A DNA stretch of 64,000 bases from Hymenobacter arizonensis (GCF_900115775.1 NZ_FOXS01000001.1:1302001-1366000), one strand, 5' to 3'; positions 44,119 to 53,554 are shown, numbered from the stretch's first letter. Notes: generated from the letters alone by a model not told the origin. Numbers and translations are program-made.

Positions 44119-44541
44119 ATGAAAAAGACCCTGATTCTGCTCGCCGCCCTGGCCCTGACCACCGCCGGCACCAGCTTCGCCCAAACCGCTCCTGCCAAAA
44201 CCTACGCCAAGGCGAAAAGCAAAAAATCGCCGGAGCAGAAAGCCGACCACAAAGCCGGCAAAATGGCCAAGGAGCTCGGCCTCACCGCCGACCAGGAAGC
44301 CCGCGTAGAGCAGCTCATGCTGGCCCGCCACCAGGAAACTGCTGCTTTCAAAGCCAAATACGGCAACGACAAGCAGGCCGGCCGCGCCGACATGAAAGCC
44401 GCCCACGACCGCTACCAGACCCAGCTCAAAACCATCCTGACCGCCGAGCAATACGCCAAGATGGATAAGATGAAAGCTGAGCACCACGGCCATGGCAAAA
44501 CGAAAGACGGCAGCAAAATGAAAGGCAAAGCCAAGGCCTAA
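44119..44541 (+). CDS. Spy/CpxP-like periplasmic protein, second of two
   Basis: 140 residues from the ATG at 44119, chosen because MKKTLILLAALALTTAGTSFAQ is a signal peptide nearly identical to that of the upstream paralogue. LGLTADQEARVEQLM and LTAEQYAKMDKM are the LTxxQ motifs. The mature protein is very Lys-rich and basic, with a GHGKTKDGSKMKGKAKA tail. A terminator follows at 44569. Confidence 0.72.
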   Translation: MKKTLILLAALALTTAGTSFAQTAPAKTYAKAKSKKSPEQKADHKAGKMAKELGLTADQEARVEQLMLARHQETAAFKAKYGNDKQAGRADMKAAHDRYQTQLKTILTAEQYAKMDKMKAEHHGHGKTKDGSKMKGKAKA

Positions 44542-44568
44542 CGCCTTTTCTGCCCCCTTGTACTTTCC

Positions 44569-44600
44569 AAAGCCTCAGCCCTACCGGCTGGGGCTTTTTT
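44569..44600 (+). terminator. Rho-independent terminator after the second Spy-like gene
   Basis: AAAGCCTCAGCC pairs with GGCTGGGGCTTT (one mismatch) around a 5-base loop, followed by six T. Confidence 0.8.
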
Positions 44601-44647
44601 GTGTTTCGGGGTTAAGCTCAACCAAACCCTTCATTCGGCGGCTTGCT

Positions 44648-44655
44648 TATATTTG
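44648..44655 (+). promoter_or_regulatory. Candidate -7 element for the MBL-rhodanese gene
   Basis: TATATTTG, an exact TAnnTTTG match, 45 bases before the start codon; no good -33 element is seen. Confidence 0.45.
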
Positions 44656-44700
44656 GCGTAGCCACCCGGCTCTAGATTTCGCCATTTACCCCCCTACCCC

Positions 44701-46080
44701 ATGCCTCCCCTCCCCAGTAGCACGGCCTCGGCCGTGCAAATCCAACAGTTTTACGACAAGGGCCTGGCCCACGCCAGCTACGCCGTGCGCTGTGGCCGCC
44801 AGGTCGCCATCATCGACCCGGCCCGCGACCCGCAGCCCTACTACGATTTTGCCGACGAGCACGAGGCCGACATCATTGCGGTGATTGAAACCCACCCGCA
44901 CGCCGATTTTGTGTCGTCGCACCTGGAAATTGCCGAAGAAACCGAGGCCGACATCTACTGCAGCAAGCTGGTAGGCGCCAAATACACCCACAAAACGTTC
45001 GACGACGGCGACCGCATCAAGATTGGCAATTTTGAGCTGCACGCCATCAACACCCCCGGCCACTCGCCCGACAGCATCAGCATTCTGCTCATGGACGACC
45101 TCGCCCAGAGCCGCGCCGTGTTCACCGGCGACACGCTGTTTGTGGGCGACGTGGGCCGCCCCGACCTGCGCGAGGACGAGGCCATTGGCGGGCACAAGCG
45201 CGAAGAGCTGGCTGCCGAACTCTACCGCAGCACCCGCAACAAGCTCATGACCCTGCCCGGCACCACGCGGGTGTATCCCGCCCACGGCCCCGGCTCGCTC
45301 TGCGGCAAAACCACCAGCACCGACCTCGACAGCACCATTGCCAAGGAGCTAAAAACCAACTACGCCCTGCAGCCCATGTCGCAGGAGGAGTTTATCAAAG
45401 TTCTTTTGGAAGACCAGCCCTTCGTGCCCAAGTACTTCGGCCACGACGTGAAGCTGAACAAGCAAGGCGCGCCCAGCTTCGAAAACAGCATCCGGGCTGT
45501 GCCGCACCCCAGCAGCGCCGCCGCGCTGGAGCCCGGTGTGCTCGTAATCGACACCCGCCCCGCCGCCAAGTTCCGCGCCGGCCACCTGCCCGGCGCCATC
45601 AACCTGCAGGACGGTGGCAAGTTCGAGACCTGGCTGGGCTCGGTAGTGGGCCCCACCGAGAAGTATTACCTGCTGGCCGACACGCAGATTGCACTGGATA
45701 CCGTGGTGCGCAAAACCGCTAAAATCGGATACGAAGGCAACATCAAAGGCGCCCTGCTGGCGCCGCTGCAGCTGCCCGCCAGCTCTCCCGCCGTCGATGT
45801 AGAGGCAGTGCGCCAACACCCCGAAACCTTCACCATTGTGGACATCCGCAACCATGCCGAGGCCAAGGTGCCGGTGTTCGAAAATGCCCTGGTTATTCCG
45901 CTGCCCGAGCTGCGCGAACGGGCCCGGGAGATTCCAACCGACAAGCCCATCCTGGTGCATTGCGCCGGTGGCTACCGCTCGGCAGCGGGCGCCAGCATTG
46001 TGCAAAGCGCCCTGCCCGGCACGGAGGTTCTGGACTTAGGCGAGGCCATTACAGAGTTTCAGAAGCAGGCGGTGCATTAG
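44701..46080 (+). CDS. Metallo-beta-lactamase-fold hydrolase fused to two rhodanese domains
   Basis: 459 residues. The N-terminal MBL domain (about 10-245) has H65-P-H67-A-D69 and the downstream ligand in NTPGHSPDSI, similar to persulfide dioxygenases and BLH-like proteins (glutathione or other persulfide oxidation). The first rhodanese domain (about 270-345) has no active-site cysteine (YYLLADTQIAL). The second (about 365-455) has C421 in HCAGGYRS. The product probably handles persulfide sulfur in the cytosol. Confidence 0.87.
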   Translation: MPPLPSSTASAVQIQQFYDKGLAHASYAVRCGRQVAIIDPARDPQPYYDFADEHEADIIAVIETHPHADFVSSHLEIAEETEADIYCSKLVGAKYTHKTFDDGDRIKIGNFELHAINTPGHSPDSISILLMDDLAQSRAVFTGDTLFVGDVGRPDLREDEAIGGHKREELAAELYRSTRNKLMTLPGTTRVYPAHGPGSLCGKTTSTDLDSTIAKELKTNYALQPMSQEEFIKVLLEDQPFVPKYFGHDVKLNKQGAPSFENSIRAVPHPSSAAALEPGVLVIDTRPAAKFRAGHLPGAINLQDGGKFETWLGSVVGPTEKYYLLADTQIALDTVVRKTAKIGYEGNIKGALLAPLQLPASSPAVDVEAVRQHPETFTIVDIRNHAEAKVPVFENALVIPLPELRERAREIPTDKPILVHCAGGYRSAAGASIVQSALPGTEVLDLGEAITEFQKQAVH

Positions 46081-46100
46081 TATTGGTAGCTAATTGTACG

Positions 46101-46144
46101 AATAGCGTCAGGCATCAATATGAGATTTCTGACGCTATTTTTTT
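46101..46144 (+). terminator. Rho-independent terminator after the MBL-rhodanese gene
   Basis: AATAGCGTCAG (46101-46111) pairs with CTGACGCTATT (46129-46139), followed by a run of T, 20 bases past the stop. Confidence 0.8.
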
Positions 46145-46213
46145 GCAGACAATCTAAATTTCGCTGTCTATTTCCAGCATGTGCACCAAACACCTTTTTT
46201 CTTTTCGAGTGAA

Positions 46214-46798
46214 ATGACCAAAGCATTGCTCGTCTTTTTTCTACTTGCTTTATGCAGTTGTGACCGAGGCCTTTCGCTGGCGGAAGAGAAGCACTATCAA
46301 ACCAATCAGGCCAAAGCGAAAGAGGCCGTGTCGACATGGATTAGAAACAATGCCATTCACCCGGGCAGCTACGAACCGTTGGCATTCAGTGATTATTCGG
46401 AATCCTTCACAACTGTATCATACGGGCAAAAAGAAACCGGCAGCGAAACATATAAAATCAAGCACACACATTACATCCTAGGAAAAGACAGCGTCCAAAG
46501 TCATTTCAGCGGCTATTTCATCTTGCTTAGCGACTTTTCGGTAAATGTTATCGAGCAGAATGACACTAATTCATTGGGTGGTGAATTTCCTCCTCAAACC
46601 CAAATATGGTCCAGCAGATTTGGCAACGTTTTAAGCAAGAAAGACAGTCTGTACTATGCCAAAAAGCAAAAGGAGGTAACTCGCAACCTTATTACCGAAC
46701 TTGAGCAGGGCCTGGAAAGTGGAAACCTTCACACCGAAGACCCGAAGGATGCCACTATTTTAAAGAATTTGCTTCAGCAGGTGCAGAAAAAGCCATAG
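46214..46798 (+). CDS. Hypothetical lipoprotein of low GC content
   Basis: 194 residues from the ATG at 46214, giving the lipoprotein signal MTKALLVFFLLALCSC (Cys about 16). The mature part has no recognised domain; helices such as QAKAKEAVSTWIRNNAIHPGSYEPL resemble small secreted Bacteroidetes proteins with conserved Pro-Tyr patches. The gene is visibly AT-richer than its neighbours, with codons like AAA, TAT and ATT used freely, hinting at horizontal gain. Confidence 0.62.
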   Translation: MTKALLVFFLLALCSCDRGLSLAEEKHYQTNQAKAKEAVSTWIRNNAIHPGSYEPLAFSDYSESFTTVSYGQKETGSETYKIKHTHYILGKDSVQSHFSGYFILLSDFSVNVIEQNDTNSLGGEFPPQTQIWSSRFGNVLSKKDSLYYAKKQKEVTRNLITELEQGLESGNLHTEDPKDATILKNLLQQVQKKP

Positions 46799-46907
46799 TT
46801 GCAACTATAGTTAGTTAAGCAAACCATATTGCAAAATTCTTAAATTCAAATTCCCAGAAGCTTAAAATCAGGCTTGCCAGCACTTTTCTCCTTCCCCGCT
46901 GCTTGGG

Positions 46908-46915
46908 TATCTTCG
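46908..46915 (+). promoter_or_regulatory. Candidate -7 element for sbcD
   Basis: TATCTTCG (7/8 match to TAnnTTTG) 16 bases before the start codon. Confidence 0.3.
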
Positions 46916-46931
46916 TAATTATCTCTACCCT

Positions 46932-48191
46932 ATGCGCGTCCTTCACACCGCCGACTGGCACCTCGGCCAACACTTCCTCACGGGCCAGGAACGCACCACT
47001 GAGCAACAGGCTTTCCTCGAGTGGCTGCTGCTGACGGTGAAAGCCCAGGGCATTGAGGTGCTCGTAATTGCCGGCGACATTTTCGACACCCAAACGCCGT
47101 CCTACACGGCACAGGAGCTGTATTATACCTTTTTGGTGAAGATGCAAGGCACCGGCTGCCGCGACATTGTGGTGGTGGGCGGCAACCATGACTCCCCCAC
47201 CATGCTCAACGCCTCGCGGCAGTTGCTGCGGCAGCTGCGCATCCACGTGGTGGGCGGCGTACCCACCGACCCCACCGAGCAGGTGCTGCACCTCAACGCC
47301 GCCAATGGCCGGCCGGGGCTGGTGGTGTGTGCGGTTCCGTTTCTGCGCGACCGCGACATTCGGCTGGCCGTAGCCGGCGAAACCCTCGACGACCGCCAAA
47401 TCCGGATTCGCCAAAGCATTGCCGGGCACTACGCCGCCCTGGCCAATTGCGCCGCCGTAATGCGCCAGCGCGAGCAGGACGTGCCTGTGCTCGCCACCGG
47501 CCACCTCTACGCCGCCGGCGGCGAAGCCCGCGAAGGCGCCGAGCGCGACGTGCACATCGGCGGCCTGGGTTTGGTGGGCGCCGAGCACTTCCCGACCGCG
47601 TTCGACTACGTGGCGCTGGGCCACCTGCACCGGCCCCAGGTAGTGGGCGGGCGGGCGCACATCCGCTACTCGGGCTCGCCGGTGCCCCTGTCGTTCACCG
47701 AGGCCAACGACAAGCAACAGGTGCTATTGCTGGAGTTTAAGGGTGCGGGCGCGCCCACCATCACGGCCCTGCCCGTGCCGGTAACGCGGCGCCTGCAGCG
47801 CTTCCACGGCACGCTGGAGGAGGTAGAAGCCGATATTCTGGCTTTCGATAACTCGGCTTTCCAGCTCGTGGCCTGGGCCGACGTACTGGTGCGCTCCGAC
47901 GAAACACCCGCCGAAGTGCAGCGCCGCATTCAAGCCGTGCTGCAGCTGCAAAAGGCGCATGTAGTGGCCCCCCGCGGCGTGCGCCACCAGCGCGCCACCG
48001 AAGTGCCCGACCTGGCCGAAAACGCCATCCCGCTGGCCCTGCTGCACGAGTTGACCGTGGAAGAAGTATTTGGCCGCCGCGTGGCGGGCCTGCCGCCCGA
48101 GCGCGCGGCTACCCTCAAGGCCACGTTTGGCGAGCTGCGGCAACTACTGGCGGAAGCCGACCCGCAGGCTTGGGGCGAGGCTGGCGAATAG
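46932..48191 (+). CDS. sbcD: SbcD exonuclease subunit (MRE11-like)
   Basis: 419 residues. The two-metal phosphoesterase motifs are in order: D8-W-H10 (TADWHLGQ), AGDIFD, GGNHDS and further histidines in ATGHLY and ALGHLHRPQ. With SbcC this forms the SbcCD complex, which cuts hairpins, palindromes and blocked ends and helps replication past inverted repeats. The C-terminal portion (about 270-419) is the capping and SbcC-binding region. The partner gene is 1.3 kb away, beyond a palindrome and an opposite-strand hydrolase. Confidence 0.95.
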   Translation: MRVLHTADWHLGQHFLTGQERTTEQQAFLEWLLLTVKAQGIEVLVIAGDIFDTQTPSYTAQELYYTFLVKMQGTGCRDIVVVGGNHDSPTMLNASRQLLRQLRIHVVGGVPTDPTEQVLHLNAANGRPGLVVCAVPFLRDRDIRLAVAGETLDDRQIRIRQSIAGHYAALANCAAVMRQREQDVPVLATGHLYAAGGEAREGAERDVHIGGLGLVGAEHFPTAFDYVALGHLHRPQVVGGRAHIRYSGSPVPLSFTEANDKQQVLLLEFKGAGAPTITALPVPVTRRLQRFHGTLEEVEADILAFDNSAFQLVAWADVLVRSDETPAEVQRRIQAVLQLQKAHVVAPRGVRHQRATEVPDLAENAIPLALLHELTVEEVFGRRVAGLPPERAATLKATFGELRQLLAEADPQAWGEAGE

Positions 48192-48251
48192 CTGGAGGAC
48201 TTTATGGACTATTTATTAAATACTTAAGAGCCTATCCAAAAAATAAATCGC

Positions 48252-48338
48252 CTGTCATGCTGAGCCTGCGAAGCATCCTTTAACGTTCGAACGAATTGCT
48301 GGGAGGTGAGAGGATGCTTCGCAGGCTCAGCATGACAG
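48252..48338. repeat. Dispersed long palindrome, family A, copy 7
   Basis: Perfect 28-bp arms (48252-48279, 48311-48338) beginning CTGTCATGCTGAGCCTGCG, between convergent sbcD and the alpha/beta hydrolase. It nearly equals copy 4. Confidence 0.9.
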
Positions 48339-48356
48339 ACGTTATGCCAACCAGAA

Positions 48357-49286
48357 CTAAGCAGCGCCAGCCGGTTTTCGCGTCAGCAGCCAGATTCCGC
48401 CAAGCACCAAGCCAGCTACTCCTGCGGCCATTGCTACCGGCGAAACCCGTTTTGTTGGGGCCGCAGCACCTGCATGGCGGGCAATATCAGCGTCGAGGAA
48501 GGACTGCCCGGAGGTGGCTGCCAATATCAACCGGGTAGTTTCGGCCGGTTGGTCCCACTGCGGAAAGTGGCCGCATTGCTCGAACCAATACAGGCTGGCG
48601 TCGGGGAATTTTTCAAGGGCCCGGGGTGCCTGACGCGGGAAGCACACCCGGTCTTGCCGGCCCCAGCCAATTACCAGCGGACTGGTGATAATGCCCTTTG
48701 GGACGCCTTGCTGTTCTTCCCCATAAGCCAGGTTCCACAGCAGCTCATCAAACGACGGGGAATGCGCGAAGCTGCGCATTTCGTCGAGGGCCACCGGCGC
48801 CGGCACCTGCCACGGGTGCGCCGAGAACTGGGCAAACAACAAGGTGCGGGTGCCCGCATTACCGGTGAGGAAGGGCATGGCGGGCTGCAGCGCCCGCACC
48901 AGCTTAGTAGACACGGCCACGCTGTGATAAAAAACAGGAATTTCCCAGCCTCTCCAGAAGCCGCCGGGGTTTAATGACACCACCGTGCCCAGCACTCCCC
49001 CACGCCGGGCCAGCTCCAGCACCAGCCGGGCGCCCATAGAGCTGCCCACCGCGTCGATGCCCAACAAGTTCTGCGCTGTCAAAAATGCCGTCACGGCATC
49101 GGCCAGGGTGCCAATTGTGACCGGCCCCGGGAGCGGCGGCGTGTTGCCGAAACCGGGCAGGTCTATGGCAATAACCTCCCGCTCCTTTACCAAGTCATCG
49201 AGAATGGTTTGCCAGGACCGCCAGCTACCGCCAATGCCATGCAGGAGCAACAAGGGCTTGCCGGCTCCGCGTCGTATATAATTCAT
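48357..49286 (-). CDS. Alpha/beta hydrolase with C-terminal membrane anchor
   Basis: 309 residues. The oxyanion region is LLLLHGIGGSW, the nucleophile elbow is V-G-S-S83-M-G, and the catalytic His is in QCGHFPQWDQP. The general fold suits an esterase, epoxide hydrolase or lactonase; substrate unknown. After residue 275 there is a hydrophobic helix (SPVAMAAGVAGLVLGGIWLL) with a basic end, which would tether the enzyme to the membrane. The gene stands between sbcD and sbcC, opposite in direction. Confidence 0.83.
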   Translation of the reverse strand: MNYIRRGAGKPLLLLHGIGGSWRSWQTILDDLVKEREVIAIDLPGFGNTPPLPGPVTIGTLADAVTAFLTAQNLLGIDAVGSSMGARLVLELARRGGVLGTVVSLNPGGFWRGWEIPVFYHSVAVSTKLVRALQPAMPFLTGNAGTRTLLFAQFSAHPWQVPAPVALDEMRSFAHSPSFDELLWNLAYGEEQQGVPKGIITSPLVIGWGRQDRVCFPRQAPRALEKFPDASLYWFEQCGHFPQWDQPAETTRLILAATSGQSFLDADIARHAGAAAPTKRVSPVAMAAGVAGLVLGGIWLLTRKPAGAA

Positions 49287-49465
49287 AGGCGTGGGTTTTA
49301 TTGAGTAAACAGCTTTATACGGCCATTGGCTGCAATACTATGTGCCTGCATGTTGGCCGGGGCGGCCTACTGGTCGGTTGTAGAGCAGTTCCCAGATTAG
49401 TGAACAGCGCGGGAACCCAAAGCGCCTTTGTTGCTTTTTTAGGCTGGCTTCCTCCCCTGCTGCCG

Positions 49466-49473
49466 TACCTTCG
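49466..49473 (+). promoter_or_regulatory. Candidate -7 element for sbcC
   Basis: TACCTTCG (7/8 match to TAnnTTTG) 27 bases before the start codon; the same octamer lies before the ABM gene at 17283. Confidence 0.35.
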
Positions 49474-49500
49474 GGATGTATTGATGGGAAAAGTCTTCGC

Positions 49501-52500
49501 ATGAAAATTATCAGCGTCCGCTTCGCTAACCTTAACTCGCTCCCCGGTCCGTTTCTGATTCGCTTCGACGCCACGCCCCTGGCGGATACGGGGCTGTTTG
49601 CCATCACCGGCCCCACGGGCGCGGGCAAAAGCACGTTGCTCGATGCCATTTCGGTGGGCCTCTACGGCCGGGTGCCGCGCCACGACCGCCAGGTGGGCGA
49701 AATGGTGAGCCGCCACGCCAAGGATGCTTTTTCGGAAGTAGAATTTGAAGTGCACGAAACCAACCCTGACACCGGCGTGGTGGACCGCGTGCGCTACCGC
49801 TCGCGCTGGGAGGTGAAGCGCAAAGTGCGCGGCGAAGACAAAGGCAGCCTCAACGCCGACGCCATGACCTTGGTAATGAGCCCCTCCAACGTGGCCGTAA
49901 TCAGCGGCAAGGAGGCGGTGCCGAAGCGCGTGGGCGAGTTGTCGGGCCTTGACTTTGGCCAGTTCGAGCAGTCGGTGCTGCTAAGCCAGGGCAAGTTTGC
50001 GCGCTTCCTGCACGCACCCGAGAAAGAGCGCAGCGCCCTGTTGGAGAAAATGACCAACGTGGGCATCTACTCACGGCTGTCGGTGGCGGCGTTCGAGAAA
50101 GCCAAAGAAGAAGAGCTAAAAACCAAGCTGCTGCGCGCCAAGCTGGACGCTACCCGGCTACTGACGGAAGAAGAGCGCGCCGACCTGGAAGCCCAGCTCG
50201 ATGTGCTGCACCAACAAGCCGAGCAACACTACGAAGAGCAGCAAGACTTAACCATCTGCCTGACCTGGCGCACCATTCTGGACCAGCTCGATAAGCAGCT
50301 GCGCGACACCGCCCGGGAACTAGAAAAGCTTGGTAGGGACGATGAAACCCTGCAACCCGACTTTGCGCGCCTCGATGGACACACCCGCGCAGCTGCCCTG
50401 GCCAAGCCTTTGGCGCTGGTAGCCGCCGCGCAGCAAGAGCTGGACCGCGATACCACCCAGCTGCGCGAGTTGGAGCAGTCGCTGCCCCTACTGGCCCAGG
50501 CCACCACAGCCGCCGAGGCCGCCCACGGCGTAGCCACAGCCGCACACGCCACCGCGCTGGTGGAGGAAAACCGCCTGCGGCCCGTGCTCAGCAAGGCCCA
50601 ACAGCAGGATGCCGAGATTGCCGCGGCCGAACGCCAGCTTACCCAAAAACGGGAAGTTCACGCCCAAGTTCAGCATACAAATAAGGAAGCGGAAGCCGCC
50701 CTGAGCCAGGAAGCGGCAGATATTGAAGCCCTCCAGAACCATGATGACATACTCAAGCGCTGGCTCATTGACCACAGCGCGGAGATAGACTTGAAAGACC
50801 AGGTTCTGGAATTGAACCGCGAAATCATCGACCTGCAGGGTGCCCAAAAGGAAATTGCCACGCGGGAGGCCCGGCGCACCGAGTTGCGCAAAAGCCAAAG
50901 CGAAGCCGAGGCCGACCTGACCCGTCAGCGCGAGCTTGAAAAGGATGCCCTGGCCCGCCAGCAGGCCATCAAGGACGAAGGCCAGCCCTGCCGCACCGAG
51001 CGCGACGCCCTGCTGAACGGCACCACTGCTGCCGCCATGGCCCAGCGCGCCGACGAGCTTACTACCTATCAGCAAGGCCTGCAGCTGCTCCTACCCAAGG
51101 CAGAGGCAGTGCACGAACAGCAGGCCCGCGTTGAAGCGCTGACCGCTCAAATCGACCAGGAAGCCCCTGCCCTGGCGGCGGCGGAAACTACCGTTTCCCA
51201 TCTCGAAACCCGCCGCACCGACGGGCAGCAGCTGCTGGAAAGCTATCGCCGCGAGCTGCGCGCCCAGCAAGCCCTGGCCGACCTCAACGCCCATCGCCAG
51301 CACCTGCAGCCCGGCCAGCCCTGCCCGCTTTGCGGCGCGCTGGAACACGCCTTCGCGGCCGACTTTGCGGCTGAGGCCGACGAGCAGGAGCAGCGTGTGG
51401 CCCGCCAGCAGCAGGTGCTCACCGCGCTAGATGAGGAGTTGCGCCGTGCCACTTCCACCTGCACCCGCCACCAAACTGAGCAGCGCCAGCGCCATCAGCT
51501 GCGGCAAGAAGCCGTAGCCACAGCCGAGACGGCCCGGCAGCAAGTGGCGACGCTGGCAGCTGCCCTGGTGCCAGCCCCCGCCCAACCCACCAACCCAGCT
51601 TCCATCCGTACCCTGCTGGCCGACGCCACCACGCAGCAAGCCACGGCCGCCGCTGACCGCCGCCGCCTGGCCGTGCTCGACGAGAAGCTGACGGAATTGC
51701 GCGACAAGTACACGCGAGCCGGAGAAGCCGCCGTTGCCGCCCAAAACGAGATTCCGCGCCTGCAGGAGCGGCAAAGCAGCATAGCGCTCCAGCTAACCCA
51801 GTTGGAAGAGGAACTGGTTGAGTGGAACGAGCAAGCCGCTATTTTCCAGCAAACCGTGCGGGACTTCCTGCGGCCTCACCAGCTCACACTGCCCGCCCGG
51901 CCGCCGTATGATGGCATTCTGGCCACCCTGCGCGAACGGGCCGATACGTATGAAGCCCAAGTAAAAGCCCTAGACCGACTCGGCAAAAACCTGCTGGAAA
52001 AGAAAAGCGCGCACAACGCCCGCGCCGAAGAGTTGGCCCGCAACAAGGCGCAACTCGTAGCCGCTGCGTCGGCACTCGAAGCCGAGCAGCAGGCCCTGGA
52101 GCAACAACAGGCGGCCCGGCAGGCTTGCTATGCCGGTGCCAACCCCAGCGCCGAAGCCGAACAACTGCGCCTGGCCACTCAGCAGCTAGCCGATGATGCG
52201 ACCCGAGCCCAAAGCCAGCTTGCGCGCCAGCAGCAGGAACTCGCCATCAAGCAGAACGCCCACACCTCGCTGCAAACTCAGCTCACTCAGCATGCCACGG
52301 CCCACGCCAACCGCCAAACCGAGCTGCTCGCGGCCCTCGCCGAAGCCGGCATTGCCACCGCAGCCGAGGCCCAGGCCCTGCTCCTCCCCGCAGCCGAGGC
52401 CGAGCGCCTGCACCAGCGCCGCCAAGACCATCTCACTGCCCAGGCCGCCGCCACCCGCCGCCTCGCCGACCTCACCGCCGAGCTGAATCACCACGCCGAA

Positions 52501-53217
52501 GCCGGCCTTACCCCGCACACCGCCGCGGAGCTCACCACGCAGCTCAACACCCTTTCGGCCGCCGATGACATTCTGCAGCAGAAGCTGGGCGCCGTGGGCA
52601 ACCAGCTGAAACAAGATGACGATGCCCGCCAGCAACAAGCCGACGGCCTGCGCGAGTTGCAGCAGCGCCAGCTGGAAGAGCAGCGCTGGCAGGACCTGAG
52701 CGAGCAAATCGGCTCGGCGCGGGGCGACAAGTTCAGCCAGTTTGCCCAGGGCCTGACCCTCACGCACCTGGCCCGGCTGGCCAACCTGCGCCTGCGCCAG
52801 CTCACCGGCCGCTACACCATCCTCAAAACGCCCCACCGCAATCTCGAGCTGCAAATCATCGACCACGACCAGGCCGACACGGTGCGGCCCATGGCCTCGC
52901 TCTCGGGCGGCGAAAGCTTCCTGGTGAGCCTGGCGCTGGCCCTGGGCTTGAGTGAGTTGGCTGGGCACAAAGCCCGTATCGAGTCGCTGTTTATCGACGA
53001 GGGCTTTGGCACGCTCGACCCCGAGGCACTGAACACAGCGCTTGATGCGCTCGAGCGCCTGCAGCATTCGGGCAAAATGATTGGCATCATCTCCCACGTT
53101 TCCGACCTCAAGGACCGCATCGGAACTCAGATTCGGGTGCGGCCCGGGGCGGGCGGTAACAGCACCGTGCACTTAGTGGGCATAATGGGCGACGAAACCA
53201 GCTGCGCCGTGCAGTAG
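49501..53217 (+). CDS. sbcC: SbcC ATPase subunit (RAD50-like)
   Basis: 1238 residues, long by bacterial SbcC standards. Walker A GPTGAGKST lies at 37-45; Gln-rich and Ala/Glu-rich coiled coils run on both sides of a zinc hook with CPLC near residue 607 (QPCPLCGALEHAF); the ABC signature LSGGES is near 1135 and Walker B FIDEGFGTLD near 1165. Together with SbcD it binds DNA ends and opens hairpins. Its coiled coils are unusually rich in Ala, Gln and Glu. The start has its own candidate promoter. Confidence 0.95.
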   Translation: MKIISVRFANLNSLPGPFLIRFDATPLADTGLFAITGPTGAGKSTLLDAISVGLYGRVPRHDRQVGEMVSRHAKDAFSEVEFEVHETNPDTGVVDRVRYRSRWEVKRKVRGEDKGSLNADAMTLVMSPSNVAVISGKEAVPKRVGELSGLDFGQFEQSVLLSQGKFARFLHAPEKERSALLEKMTNVGIYSRLSVAAFEKAKEEELKTKLLRAKLDATRLLTEEERADLEAQLDVLHQQAEQHYEEQQDLTICLTWRTILDQLDKQLRDTARELEKLGRDDETLQPDFARLDGHTRAAALAKPLALVAAAQQELDRDTTQLRELEQSLPLLAQATTAAEAAHGVATAAHATALVEENRLRPVLSKAQQQDAEIAAAERQLTQKREVHAQVQHTNKEAEAALSQEAADIEALQNHDDILKRWLIDHSAEIDLKDQVLELNREIIDLQGAQKEIATREARRTELRKSQSEAEADLTRQRELEKDALARQQAIKDEGQPCRTERDALLNGTTAAAMAQRADELTTYQQGLQLLLPKAEAVHEQQARVEALTAQIDQEAPALAAAETTVSHLETRRTDGQQLLESYRRELRAQQALADLNAHRQHLQPGQPCPLCGALEHAFAADFAAEADEQEQRVARQQQVLTALDEELRRATSTCTRHQTEQRQRHQLRQEAVATAETARQQVATLAAALVPAPAQPTNPASIRTLLADATTQQATAAADRRRLAVLDEKLTELRDKYTRAGEAAVAAQNEIPRLQERQSSIALQLTQLEEELVEWNEQAAIFQQTVRDFLRPHQLTLPARPPYDGILATLRERADTYEAQVKALDRLGKNLLEKKSAHNARAEELARNKAQLVAAASALEAEQQALEQQQAARQACYAGANPSAEAEQLRLATQQLADDATRAQSQLARQQQELAIKQNAHTSLQTQLTQHATAHANRQTELLAALAEAGIATAAEAQALLLPAAEAERLHQRRQDHLTAQAAATRRLADLTAELNHHAEAGLTPHTAAELTTQLNTLSAADDILQQKLGAVGNQLKQDDDARQQQADGLRELQQRQLEEQRWQDLSEQIGSARGDKFSQFAQGLTLTHLARLANLRLRQLTGRYTILKTPHRNLELQIIDHDQADTVRPMASLSGGESFLVSLALALGLSELAGHKARIESLFIDEGFGTLDPEALNTALDALERLQHSGKMIGIISHVSDLKDRIGTQIRVRPGAGGNSTVHLVGIMGDETSCAVQ

Positions 53218-53224
53218 CGCTCGT

Positions 53225-53554
53225 TTACTTCTTGCCGCGGCGGTTCACGATGCGCTCCACGCGCTGCCGCCGAATCCAGCGCAGGTAGGTTTGGAGTTCT
53301 TCGGCGTCACGCAGTGCTTCTACCGACGGGTAGCGCCTGGCTAGTTCGCGGTTGCTCAAAAAGCGGTGCACGCTGCTGTGGCAAGGTTGGCACAAGTCCA
53401 CGGTGGGGCCGTGGCGGCCGCCCTCTTCGCGCGGCACCAAATGATGCCGGGAGGTAAACTGAACTTCCCGCTCGCACAAGCCGCATTGGGGTCCCGCAGG
53501 CGCAGGAATAGGAAGTGGTGGCCCTGCCAGGGACCGGGTGCGCCGCCGTGCCAT
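53225..53554 (-). CDS. Small HNH-endonuclease-like protein
   Basis: 109 residues. The HNH core has C24-x2-C27 (PQCGLCEREV), the catalytic HH pair in FTSRHHLVPREEGG, and a second pair in LCQPCHSSVHRF. Small HNH proteins of this shape (related to McrA-type folds) nick or cut DNA or RNA, often in unidentified roles. The N-terminus is basic, and the C-terminus has an Arg-rich helix ending RRGKK, both fitting nucleic-acid contact. It is convergent with sbcC, 7 bp apart. Confidence 0.8.
   Translation of the reverse strand: MARRRTRSLAGPPLPIPAPAGPQCGLCEREVQFTSRHHLVPREEGGRHGPTVDLCQPCHSSVHRFLSNRELARRYPSVEALRDAEELQTYLRWIRRQRVERIVNRRGKK

Noticed and set aside
53225..53554. HNH protein as part of a restriction or phage module
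   Set aside because: No methyltransferase, integrase or phage gene is adjacent; only a small stand-alone HNH protein is supported.
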